A stretch of DNA of 64,000 bases from an uncultured Clostridia bacterium (lineage in GTDB: Bacteria > Bacillota > Clostridia > Christensenellales > Borkfalkiaceae). Positions within the stretch are counted from its first letter, which is position 1; each line of letters begins with the position of its first letter. The notes under the pieces were generated by a model, which saw only the letters and a program-made list of their open reading frames with translations, was not told the DNA's origin and did not search any database. Location: contig CANRHB010000001.1 of assembly GCA_947630325.1 (NCBI GenBank), positions 324,101 through 388,100 of the forward strand. Direction: 5' to 3'. Made by a program: the position numbers and the translations under genes. This document shows, piece after piece, positions 17,676-27,000 of the stretch.

Positions 17676-19547
17676 ATGAATTTGAACATCATGTGCTCTG
17701 TGGCGCTTGTCTTTTCTCTGCTACTGTTTGTTCTGTCGGCAGTGATCGGAGCCGTGTTGCACCGCATGGAGCGAAAAAACAAAGAGCTTGGCGGCAAGCG
17801 GAGAGTGTTTTCACCTTTCCAAGTGTTCGTTCTCTGCTTTTTCCTTGCTACCGTCGCCATTCTGTTCCCCGTTTATTATGCCGATTATTTTAAGGCGGAA
17901 GCGGGTTTTTTGAAAGTCGTCAAAAGTCTTTTGCTTTCCATGCAGAATGTGTTGCGGTTAATCACCTTGGACGGTGATTTCGATAATATCCGCGATTTTC
18001 TTTTGGACCCTTCACGCATCAACCCCGTTTTGGGCGAGACCTATTCCATCTATTCGGCGATCCTGTTTATTGCGGCGCCCATCCTCACGGCAGGGTTTTT
18101 GCTCTCCTTCTTCCGCAACGCTTCCTCCATGCTCCGCTACAGCTTGCGCCCCTGCCGCGAATTGTATGTGATGTCCGAGCTCAACGAGCGCTCCCTCGCT
18201 TTGGCAAAAAATATTTTGGGCGAAGGAAAGGGCGGCAGGATCGTGGTCTTTACCGACGTCTTTGAAAAGGGGGAGGAACAAACTTATGAGCGTATTTATA
18301 CCGCACGGCAAATGGGAGCGATCTGCGTCAAAAAAGACGTCGTTGACCTCGGGCTCAAATATGCACGAAAGTGCACACGAAAAGTTTATTTGATCGGTGA
18401 CGACGAGGACGAAAACGTCAAGCAGGCGCTTAAACTTATCAACCGTCACCGAGGGAAAAAGTACGACAACAAAAATTTGGCGTTTTACGTTTTTTCCAAA
18501 ACGGTGGAGAGCGAGGCGCTCCTCGATTCCATCGAAAAGGGCAAAATGATCGTGCGGCGGGTCAACGAAAGCCATAATTTAGCGCTATTGGAGATGCAAG
18601 CGCATCCGATCTTCAAAGGCTTGGAGCCGATCGATGGAGTGAAACAGATCCGCCTTGCCATTGTCGGTATCGGCGGTTACGGAACGGAACTGTTAAAAGC
18701 GGTTTGCTGTTTGGGCCAAATGCCGGGCTATAAGGTAGAGGTCCATGTATTCGACAAGGAGAATGTAAAGGCGCGGATCAAGGCGGTCGCACCCGATTTT
18801 ATCGCCCTCAACGGCGATACGACAGAAGGCGAAGCGCAATATAATATCGTCTTTCACCGTCTTAGAGATATTGGCAAAAAAGGCTTTATCGAACAATTTT
18901 CTTCGGTGGACGGCTACACGGGAGTATACGTGACGCTCGGCGAGGATGAAATGAATATCGAAACAGCCATCCGTGTCAGGCAGGCGTTAAGAAAAAAAGA
19001 CCCTCGGGAGAAAACGCCGATCTATGCCGTTGTCTACGATCCCACCAAAGTGGAACTCATGGCGGAAGGCGGCTTAAAAACCATGAGCGGAGAAGCAGAG
19101 GATAATGGAGACTACGATATCACCTTTATCGGCTCTCTGTCGGAATGCTTCTCCTTGAAAAACATCGAACAAGCAGAGCTGGAAAAGAGTGCAAAAGAAC
19201 TTCACTTGAATTGGGCGAAGAAATCGGCACAGAACAAAAAGGAGGCCATCATTCAGGCGGAGGAGTCGTTCGATCGGTTTGAATATAATCGCAGATCGTC
19301 TATGATGCAAGCAGTCTATGAAAATCTGCGGGAAGGGTGCGGCATCCACAAAATGGATGAAGATACACCCGAGGGAAGAGCTCAAAAGGATCTGTTGCGG
19401 TTGTATGAGCACCGCCGTTGGAACGTCTACATGCGCGGTGAGGGCTACGTTCACGGGGAACACAAAAGCCATGTCGCCAAAACCCATCCTCAGTTGCATT
19501 CATATAATGAGCTTCCGGAAACAGAAAGGAAGAAAGACGATTTCTAA
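17676..19547 (+). CDS. Membrane TrkA-N/RCK protein with C-terminal RyR domain
   Basis: 623 residues. Three hydrophobic segments at about 6-29, 47-68 and 123-146 place the rest in the cytoplasm. Two RCK-like Rossmann regions follow: one starting near 160 (ELYVMSELNERSLALAKNIL, IVVFTDV) and one near 326 (LAIVGIGGYGTELLKAV with the GxGxxG loop). The last 50 residues form a RyR domain: LRLYEHRRWNVYMRGEGY then HPQLHSYNELPETERKKD, matching the E-H-x-R-W and the HP-L-x-Y-x-E-L-P pattern of that domain. No potassium-type pore loop is evident. By family, such proteins are predicted nucleotide-sensing membrane switches. AGGAGG lies just before ATG 17676, overlapping the SLOG stop, so both come from one message. 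Confidence 0.85.
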   Translation: MNLNIMCSVALVFSLLLFVLSAVIGAVLHRMERKNKELGGKRRVFSPFQVFVLCFFLATVAILFPVYYADYFKAEAGFLKVVKSLLLSMQNVLRLITLDGDFDNIRDFLLDPSRINPVLGETYSIYSAILFIAAPILTAGFLLSFFRNASSMLRYSLRPCRELYVMSELNERSLALAKNILGEGKGGRIVVFTDVFEKGEEQTYERIYTARQMGAICVKKDVVDLGLKYARKCTRKVYLIGDDEDENVKQALKLINRHRGKKYDNKNLAFYVFSKTVESEALLDSIEKGKMIVRRVNESHNLALLEMQAHPIFKGLEPIDGVKQIRLAIVGIGGYGTELLKAVCCLGQMPGYKVEVHVFDKENVKARIKAVAPDFIALNGDTTEGEAQYNIVFHRLRDIGKKGFIEQFSSVDGYTGVYVTLGEDEMNIETAIRVRQALRKKDPREKTPIYAVVYDPTKVELMAEGGLKTMSGEAEDNGDYDITFIGSLSECFSLKNIEQAELEKSAKELHLNWAKKSAQNKKEAIIQAEESFDRFEYNRRSSMMQAVYENLREGCGIHKMDEDTPEGRAQKDLLRLYEHRRWNVYMRGEGYVHGEHKSHVAKTHPQLHSYNELPETERKKDDF

Positions 19548-19577
19548 AAAAGACAACCCGCAAAATGATCGAATCCG

Positions 19578-19610
19578 AAAAGCAGTCGGGAGCGCGCTCC
19601 CGACTGCTTT
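19578..19610. terminator. Terminator after the TrkA/RyR gene
   Basis: AAAGCAGTCGGGAGC and its complement around a 2-3 base centre, then GCTATCTTTCGTTATTTTTATTT. The stem is a near-perfect palindrome and may act in both directions. Confidence 0.75.
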
Positions 19611-19767
19611 GCTATCTTTCGTTATTTTTATTTGCAATATTTTTTCGTAAACTCGTCGATGACGGCAAGCAATTTTTCATCGAGGTATCGCCGCGCAAAT
19701 TGAATATAAAATTTACGGCCACCAAATTATGGTTCCTTTTGTTCTTTCGCTGTTTCGCTTTACGAAC

Positions 19768-19980
19768 TCAGTCAAAAATTATATTCGGATTGAGTTCATC
19801 CGGGCTTTTCCAATCTATGCCGAACTCTTCTTTGAGTATTTCCTTTTTGACATCCCAATAAATATGACAAAACCCAAACGGACGCTGATGATACCTATCG
19901 CCCAGGCGTTGCTCTATCAATTTTTCCAATTCTTTTTCGATCTTTTGGTATTCCGGAGTTTCTTCGATCGGATCATGCAT
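19768..19980 (-). CDS. Small acidic/helical protein, unknown
   Basis: 70 residues: a charged helix at about 8-27 (EYQKIEKELEKLIEQRLGDR), GFCHIYWDVKKEILKEEFGI and an ending DWKSPDELNPNIIFD. No signal peptide, membrane segment or known domain is seen. A strong AAGGAGA site 8 bases before ATG 19980 makes it a credible gene. It lies after the terminator of the tubulin-like operon and converges on the TrkA/RyR gene. About 100 bases downstream another frame gives an in-phase-looking end (ARRYLDEKLLAVIDEF) that could be the lost C terminus of a longer ancestor. Confidence 0.65.
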   Translation of the reverse strand: MHDPIEETPEYQKIEKELEKLIEQRLGDRYHQRPFGFCHIYWDVKKEILKEEFGIDWKSPDELNPNIIFD

Positions 19981-20012
19981 TGTATTATTTCTCCTTATTG
20001 ATTCTTTTTGTG

Positions 20013-20041
20013 AAAAGAGCCGTGTTCAAGGCGGCTCTTTT
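20013..20041 (-). terminator. Terminator of the tubulin-like operon
   Basis: On the minus strand AAAAGAGCCG, 9-base loop, CGGCTCTTTT, then CACAAAAAG. It starts 4 bases after the stop codon of the CASTOR-like channel gene and marks the 3' end of the ~23-kb operon. Confidence 0.8.
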
Positions 20042-20045
20042 ACTA

Positions 20046-22160
20046 TCAGTGATTCGTGAAAACAATGATTTTATCATTTTTTTCGAGCTTGACTTTTCTA
20101 TTCCATTGATCCCCTTCGAACAGTGTGATCCTGCCGCCCGGTTTCACATATCCGAGCACTACAGTGGGATTTTGCTTTTCCTTCGGAATGTCATTGCTGA
20201 CGGACGCGTTCCATACCGCACGGATGAGTTCGCCCTCCGTGCATTCCTCCGGCAATTCTTCGAAGAAGGTGGAAACTTTTTTGGTGTACACTTCTTTGCT
20301 TTCGAACGATTCGGCTTCCTCGGTATCATATGTTAAAATATCGGTATAAAAATCGAAAATCGCCTCTTTTTCACCGATTTGCGTGATCATTTTGCTGATA
20401 TAGCGGTTACTGATGACAACATTGTTCACGCTGTAACTGCTGACAATATCATGATGCTTCGGATCGATGATTTCGACAATGACATCGATACTTTCCAAAT
20501 CGAAATCGGGATTGGCATTCTTTTTGGCAGAAATGATGTCCTGTACATAGACGAGATTGACAAGCGCTTTTGCGTCGATGTTATCGTTCATCGTTGAACC
20601 GTCGGAAAGAATAAGAATGCTTGTGTCCTCGGCGTTGGCATCGACAAACCGCTCGATTGTAGAACAAATGAGTTCTTCGTCGTAAACCCCGGCCGCGACC
20701 GTTTCAATGACAAAAGGATATTCTTTGTAGTAATTCATCTTTTCGAGGCTATCTGCCTCATCGATAACGATGATCCGCAGGATTTCGTCATCGCTGTTCT
20801 TATAATTCCATTCGCTGCGAAAGGCGCAGAACCCCTGCATAATATCTTTTATTTTACTGTTGTGACCTAAAATGATCACGTTTTTACGTTCGATCCAATA
20901 GTTGCGGTTGAGTTTTACGGTATACTTGCTCTCGGGGATGTCGCCCGTTCTTTCGATGTCTCTCTCGTTGCCGGAAGAAAAATAAAAGCGGTTCTTCCCG
21001 TCGGTCTGCATCGACGTGAGCGGAATGGCATGTCGGTGTGTTTTCAGATACTCGCCGATAAAGGCGCTGTCGTCTTTCACCGCTTTATCCGCGACATAGA
21101 AAGTGGCGCCCTTATTGGAAAACAATTCTTTATAGACGAGATTCAACTCCGGCATCAAGGAGAACTGAGATAATATCTGACCCAAAATTTGATTGACTCG
21201 CACAGGGATAATGTTGCACTTCCCCTTGACCTGCTTATACTTAATAATTCTATTGACAAGTTCCCACGTCCAATCGTCGGAGATCTCCACGATGATTTTT
21301 TGAGAATCGGCCGAATAGTCTGCCGAAGTAATATCGGATACCTGCATAAGCGTTTTTATCGTTTGTGCATTTCCTTTATTGTTTTCCTCCATCCGTTCAC
21401 GGTTGCCGTATTGACAAACTGTATTGTTAATGTCATTTCCGAGAATGACCACCGCGCGCGCCTCTTCAATGGCAATATCAAAAAGTTGCTTGGAGGAATA
21501 AACGTCTCCTTCACGCACGATCACCGTAATGTTGTTCTTCAAATGCTCACGCGCAAAGCGGAAACGTTTGCGAAAGAAGCCTCTTTCGGTACGGAAACGC
21601 TCTTTCAACGCTTGATTTTCACGACGGATGGTATCGGTAAGGCGTTCATCTATCTCCTTTAAGATCTCCTTTTTCCTGCTGTCTGCAAGTACAACCACCT
21701 TTTGCTTCTTTTTACAATAGAGTAAGTCGTTGATGATCTCGGAGGCGCGGGTGTTCCAATTCAAAATTATCAAATGATTGGAAAGCCGCAGTTTCCGCGA
21801 ACCCGCATTTGCATTTTCTATGAAGTTGGAAATGTAGTTCGTAACATAACCGATGACGGCGCCGGTGAACGAAACCATGCCGATGAGGATGATCACGAGA
21901 CAGACAATGGCGACCGCCGTGCCCGTCTTACCGATATCGGCAACGACAAATTGTATACAGCCCGCGTCCAAGATCATTGTGATCGTATAAAACGCGGCTT
22001 CGAAGAAGCCCATCTCCTCCGTTCCCTCTAAGGAGAGATTGCTGATAATAAGCGCGGAAATGATAAAAAATACAATATTAAACAGTAAGATGGAGAGCAG
22101 AACGATCTGCCCCGGATGTTTTGCAAGCTGAATGCTGAACCATTCTCGAAACTTTTTCAT
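20046..22160 (-). CDS. CASTOR/POLLUX-type ion channel with tandem RCK domains
   Basis: 704 residues. TM1 at about 19-41, a pore helix and filter-like loop at 52-70 (FFEAAFYTITMILDAGCIQF), TM2 at about 80-112, then two RCK Rossmann regions starting near 128 (LSNHLIILNWNTRASEIIND) and near 425 (KNVIILGHNSKIKDIMQGF), and a C-terminal RCK_C-like strand set (GYVKPGGRITLF, KLEKNDKIIVFTN). The D-A-G in the filter recalls the ADAG/ADSG filter of plant CASTOR and POLLUX nuclear channels, whose bacterial relatives have the same two-TM plus RCK build. Family knowledge suggests a ligand-gated tetrameric cation channel. Last gene of the operon. GAGG lies very close to ATG 22160, so translation may depend on upstream coupling. 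Confidence 0.85.
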   Translation of the reverse strand: MKKFREWFSIQLAKHPGQIVLLSILLFNIVFFIISALIISNLSLEGTEEMGFFEAAFYTITMILDAGCIQFVVADIGKTGTAVAIVCLVIILIGMVSFTGAVIGYVTNYISNFIENANAGSRKLRLSNHLIILNWNTRASEIINDLLYCKKKQKVVVLADSRKKEILKEIDERLTDTIRRENQALKERFRTERGFFRKRFRFAREHLKNNITVIVREGDVYSSKQLFDIAIEEARAVVILGNDINNTVCQYGNRERMEENNKGNAQTIKTLMQVSDITSADYSADSQKIIVEISDDWTWELVNRIIKYKQVKGKCNIIPVRVNQILGQILSQFSLMPELNLVYKELFSNKGATFYVADKAVKDDSAFIGEYLKTHRHAIPLTSMQTDGKNRFYFSSGNERDIERTGDIPESKYTVKLNRNYWIERKNVIILGHNSKIKDIMQGFCAFRSEWNYKNSDDEILRIIVIDEADSLEKMNYYKEYPFVIETVAAGVYDEELICSTIERFVDANAEDTSILILSDGSTMNDNIDAKALVNLVYVQDIISAKKNANPDFDLESIDVIVEIIDPKHHDIVSSYSVNNVVISNRYISKMITQIGEKEAIFDFYTDILTYDTEEAESFESKEVYTKKVSTFFEELPEECTEGELIRAVWNASVSNDIPKEKQNPTVVLGYVKPGGRITLFEGDQWNRKVKLEKNDKIIVFTNH

Positions 22161-22189
22161 GTCCTCTTTTTTCCTTTGCGGTCCTCTTT

Positions 22190-22804
22190 TTATTCTTCCG
22201 ATTCTTCCTCTTCTTCTGAATCGATCTTTTCAAACGTCGAACGGAGTTTTGCAAGTTGTTTTGCGCTTATATTCGGGTTCTTTTTCAAACGTTTATATAT
22301 CTTCCTTAATCTTATACGGCGTTTTTTCAATGCGATATACCGCTCATACATCTCTTTGAGCGTTCTTTCCGAATCGGCGCACGCCTCCGTTAAACGCGCG
22401 ATCTCCCGCCGCCCCTTCACGAGTTTTATCAACCGCATCACCACCCTAACGGCGATAAATACAAGTGCGACTATAATGGGGATAAGACTGACCGGCACCG
22501 ATGCGCCGCACAACCTTATGAATATACAGATCGCCGCAAACGGCAAAAGCAACAACGCGTTGAGCATGAAAAACCCGAACGGGTTGTTCCCATAAAAAAC
22601 CGCGCTTTTTTTGCCTATGATCCGATATGCGGCCTTGTCTTTTTCGAGCGACTCATCCAATGCCTCGCTCAGCTCAACGATTTCGGCTTTTCTTTCTTTC
22701 AAGCGTCGCAAGAAATACTTTTTACAGCGTTTATATTCTGCGCTTTCCGTAACTTTTGCGGAGGTTTCCTGCACTCTTTCCTCTTCTTTTCTTTCGTCAG
22801 CCAT
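22190..22804 (-). CDS. Coiled-coil protein with two membrane helices
   Basis: 204 residues from ATG 22804, which lies 10 bases after the stop of the upstream gene; an in-frame start further upstream would overlap that gene. The build is Glu/Lys-rich coiled coil (about 1-70), two membrane helices (about 83-105 and 110-133: LNALLLLPFAAICIFIRLC, LIPIIVALVFIAVRVVMRL) and a second charged coiled coil to the end, with an acidic EEEEE stretch at the C terminus. Both ends are therefore cytoplasmic. No known domain. Position between the multi-pass protein and the channel gene suggests an accessory or scaffold role in the same complex. Confidence 0.7.
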   Translation of the reverse strand: MADERKEEERVQETSAKVTESAEYKRCKKYFLRRLKERKAEIVELSEALDESLEKDKAAYRIIGKKSAVFYGNNPFGFFMLNALLLLPFAAICIFIRLCGASVPVSLIPIIVALVFIAVRVVMRLIKLVKGRREIARLTEACADSERTLKEMYERYIALKKRRIRLRKIYKRLKKNPNISAKQLAKLRSTFEKIDSEEEEESEE

Positions 22805-22814
22805 CTCTATACTC

Positions 22815-24041
22815 TCACTTTTTTTCTTTGGGCTTATAACGGTTGGCACCCTTCTCTCCGACCAATTTCCGGGAGACTGCACACAATATGGCAAGTAGAG
22901 CGACTGCCATTATCGACAGCACAGCCGATGAAGTACATAGGCTCATGACGACCGCTTTTCCATCCGGATAGAGCAACGTTGTGATCCATGCGGCGAGAAG
23001 CGCCACCAAGAGCCCGAAGAACAGATATTTCAAGCCCTTCAACATTTTGGAAAGATAAGAGACTTGCTTCGGCCGATCGTTGAGCATCGCCATGGCGAAC
23101 CCTACAAATGCCGTCAAGAGCAAGTAGGGCGCGACTTCCGACACAAACAAAACAAAACCGATGAACGCCGCCGCCATGCCTGCGACGAATCTTCCCGAAG
23201 TTTCACTCAAAGAAAGCCCCAAACGCACCACCTCCATTGTGGGAGTGCTTGAAAGCTCGAAATTCGGGTCAAAAGCCAACGACATCTGGCGGAAATAGGG
23301 AATAAAGCCGATTTCTTTGCTATTGAGCGCAATTTCCGAGCCAAAGGTAAATTGTGCGATCTTTGCAAAGCCTTCACTCTGAAATACAAAATAAACAACA
23401 AGTACGCCGACTGCACAAAGCAAAAAGGCGATCGCGCTGGTAGGATTTTCCCGATCGATGAGCTTGATCAAAGCCAAAATGGCAAATACAACGATCAATG
23501 CGATCCTTAAAACGTCGAAAGAATTTACAAGATCGCGGTAAAACAACAAGCCCGTCATCGCATAGGCGAACATCGCCATCAGATAAAAATAAAACAACGC
23601 GGGGATAAAGGAGTAATCGAATTTCTTTTTGCAAAGCCGCCATAAAAACAAGAGCAAAGAGCAGAGAAAAAATAAGGCAGCTGCGCAGATCAAAACAAAA
23701 AAGACGATAAACTCTGCGCCCTCCTCAAAAGCCCTGTCCGCATCGGCAATAAAAACTTTTATAGACAGCACGGCCTGTGCAACGGAAAGCCCAAACAATG
23801 CCAAGGTCAAAACTGCCTTCATGATCCGGACAGCCTTATCGTTGAACACCGTCTTTTTGAGTACATCTACGATCTTCCCGAAAAAATTATAAATACTTCT
23901 TACCCATTGAAAGGACAAAAGTTTTGCACCGAGGCGGGCCACCCAGCCTCCTATGATGCCTCCGACCGTACCGAACAGCTTCATGACGGCCGCAACCGCA
24001 CCGCTCCATACGGAACTCACCATCGATATCAAAGAACCCAT
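22815..24041 (-). CDS. Multi-pass membrane protein, unknown family
   Basis: 408 residues with eight to ten hydrophobic segments: about 10-35 (amphipathic), 70-92, 102-125, 133-155, 165-185, 188-205, 265-285, 290-310, 325-345 and 355-378. The loop at about 215-260 (FGSEIALNSKEIGFIPYFRQ) is polar and probably outside. No transport or enzyme motif is recognised. GAGGGA precedes ATG 24041. It lies 52 bp after the giant gene and 10 bp before the coiled-coil gene in the same operon, so it is likely a membrane platform component. I cannot assign a function. Confidence 0.7.
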   Translation of the reverse strand: MGSLISMVSSVWSGAVAAVMKLFGTVGGIIGGWVARLGAKLLSFQWVRSIYNFFGKIVDVLKKTVFNDKAVRIMKAVLTLALFGLSVAQAVLSIKVFIADADRAFEEGAEFIVFFVLICAAALFFLCSLLLFLWRLCKKKFDYSFIPALFYFYLMAMFAYAMTGLLFYRDLVNSFDVLRIALIVVFAILALIKLIDRENPTSAIAFLLCAVGVLVVYFVFQSEGFAKIAQFTFGSEIALNSKEIGFIPYFRQMSLAFDPNFELSSTPTMEVVRLGLSLSETSGRFVAGMAAAFIGFVLFVSEVAPYLLLTAFVGFAMAMLNDRPKQVSYLSKMLKGLKYLFFGLLVALLAAWITTLLYPDGKAVVMSLCTSSAVLSIMAVALLAILCAVSRKLVGEKGANRYKPKEKK

Positions 24042-24093
24042 TCTACTCCCTCACCTTGTACAAAGCGAAAGCGGCTTTACGCCGCTATCGCCG

Positions 24094-27000
24094 CTATTTT
24101 TCATCTTTTTTGTAGAATATCTTAACCACAGGCGCACCGCCCACAAAATAAAAGTCTATCTGTTTATCCAGCAACTTGGTCGCCTGCTTCTTCTTTCCGA
24201 TAAGTCTTTTCGCCTTCTCTACGATCCTTTGATATGTAGACGGATTCCTTAGTTTTTCCACCAGTTCACAGCAAAGTTCCAACCCCGTGCAACGGAAACT
24301 GATGCAGAACCTGCCGTCCTCTTTCTTGTTATAATGCTCCGCGCAATAAGCAAAGATCCGAACCAAATCGTCTTCATTATAACGTGAAAGATAAGCCTTT
24401 CTGTATCGGTAATATTCATGGCGATTGGCTTTGAGATCGCTGTTGAACCATGGATAGTACTGATGGTTGGGAATGTGAAAATGCTCATTTCCCTTCGACG
24501 CCTTTCTGAACTCGTTGAACGGGACGCAACAGTAATCGAAATAGACTATATCGCTGTATTTGTCGCCCTCTTTCGTGTTGGAAGCATCGCCCCATGTGGC
24601 ATCCAAATAGTAACAATATTTTCCGAGTTTTACTATGTTGAATGCGTGGCAAATACTGCCTTTCACTTCACTCGTAACATATCCGCACGGAATACCGACC
24701 GACTGTAACAGATATTGCATTGCGATCGCATAGCCCGCACACACCGATTTGTGGAGGACAAGCGCACCGTGAAGAGAACGCAATCTGTCGTCCTTGGTGA
24801 AATCTTTGTCGACCTTGCCCTCCAAGCCCTTGCCGTCATAATCCAAAGTGAGGATCAGCCGCTTATAAATAGTAATGAGGGCTTTATAGGGGTCGGTCCG
24901 TTTGGTGATCCCCTTTGTGAAAAACTTAGCGCCCTTCTTGATCTCCGCCAACTTGCGGGAAATCTGGTCGACATCGAGTTCGCCCGAAGGCTTTTTGCAA
25001 CGGAAGAACAGATTCATCGACTGTTGATCTCTTCCATAAGTGTACAACCAAAACAACTCCGGATAGTCGCCAAGAACGCAGTAAAAGATTTGATGTAAAC
25101 GATTGTCATTTACGCCTTCACGCGAGAACGAACTTTCGTCGAAATTGTAAGCATGGCGCACGATCTCGTTGTAAATACGAATGGAAGGATTGGTTTCTTC
25201 ATCCGATTCGTAAGGTACGATCTTGAGCCCCAACTTGCCCTTTTGGATCTTTTTTAACTGTTTTTCTTTCTTGCGTCTCTCTTTCTCGGCAAGTTTGGCC
25301 TTTTCGTCTTTCTTGTTCTTCTTTGGCGGCTCTTTTTTGTCGATTACTTCTTCTTCGTCGTCTTCTTCATCTTCTTCCTCTTCCTCGGTATCCGAAGGTT
25401 CCTCTTCTTCCTCGGTATCCGAAGGTTCCTCTTCTTCGCCGGTATCCGAAGGTTCCTCTTCCTCATCGGTATCCGAAGGTTCCTCTTCTTCGTCCTCGTT
25501 ATCCGAAGGTCCCTCTTCTTCGTCCTCGTTATCTGAAGGTTCTTCCTCGTCGTCAATGTCCGAAGGTTCCTCTGCTTCGTCCTCGGTATCCGAAGGTTCC
25601 TCTTCTTCGCCGGTATCAGAAGGTTCCTCTTCTTCGTCGGTATCCGAAGGTTCTTCCTCGTCGTCGGTATCGGAAAGCTCCTCTTCTTCGCCAGTATCAG
25701 AGGGATCCTCTTCTTCGTCGGTATCCGAAGGTTCTTCCTCGTCGTCGGTATCGGAAAGCTCCTCTTCTTCGTCGGCGTCAGTGTCAAAAGGCTCCTCTTC
25801 CTGGTCGTCAATGTCCGAAGGTCCTTCCTCATCGTCGGTATCGGAAGGCTCCTCTTCCTGGTCGTCAATGTCCGAAGGTCCTTCCTCATCGTCGGTATCG
25901 GAAGGCTCCTCTTCCTCGCCGGCGTCCGAAGGTTCCTCTTCTTCGTCGGCGTCAGTGTCAAAAGGCTCCTCTTCCTGGTCGTCAATGTCCGAAGGTCCTT
26001 CCTCATCGTCGGTATCGGAAAGCTCCTCTTCCTCGCCGGCGTCCGAAAGTTCCTCTTCTTTTTCTTCGCCTAAATCTGAAACTTCATCGTCCTCTGTGGG
26101 GGGCGGACAATTCGGCTGCAACGGGATGTAGATCGCGCTGTTTGCTTTCGGCATGGAAGCAAATGCTTCGCCCTCGTCGTCCTCCTCATCGTCCTCGTCG
26201 TTCTCATCCTCCTCGTCGTTCTCATCCTCCTCGTCGTCCTCGGCGACATCGTCGCTCTCGTCGCCCTCGGAGGTATCGTCGCTGTCATCCTCATCTTCCG
26301 AAGTTTCATCATCTTCGGGCAAGCCGTCGTCCTCTGTCCCGTCCTCGGCGCTTTCATCGAGCGCACCGTTTTTGAGATAGCGCTTCCAGAAACGGGGGGT
26401 CTTGTTGGGATCGTAAAGACCGTCTGAGTAATCCTCTCCTTCGATATCTTCGTAATCGATGTCATCCTCCAGATCCCGTATTTTATCGCCCAATTCGCGC
26501 ATCGCGGAGAAGCTGGTATAGCGATCGTCCTCGCCGTCTGATTCATGGTTGGCAATGATGCCTTCGATCTCTTCGACATTGCCACGGCGCGCGTCATCAA
26601 AATGATCGCGGATCCATTGCGCGGTTTCTGTTTCCCCGAGCATATCCAAGAGCTTGAGCTCCTCGTAACTGAGCTGTGCGTTGGAATATTCCGTCATGAG
26701 ATCGTTGTCGTATTGCCAGAAAGAGATCATGCCGAGCAGAATTGCCACTTTGGTGTTGCGCTCAGGCAAATCGAACCCGACAATGATCTTTCTCTTATCG
26801 GGATCAATGCGGAAGTACCATTCGTTGAGAACATCGAACGATTCGGATTCGGGCGCGAACTCAACATCCGCATGACCGAAAGTAATATCGGGATAATTGT
26901 TCTCGAGATAGCGCTTTATTTCGCTATGAAGCTCCGAGAGACGCTCTTCGGATCCGACCGTATCCATACAGTCGGCGCAAATGAACATTGTCCTCTTCTC

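Noticed and set aside
25223-26131. Ser-rich open frame (S-S-S-S-V-S-E-G repeats) antisense to the acidic repeat
   Set aside because: It is the mirror of the D/E-rich repeat; no start context or promoter.
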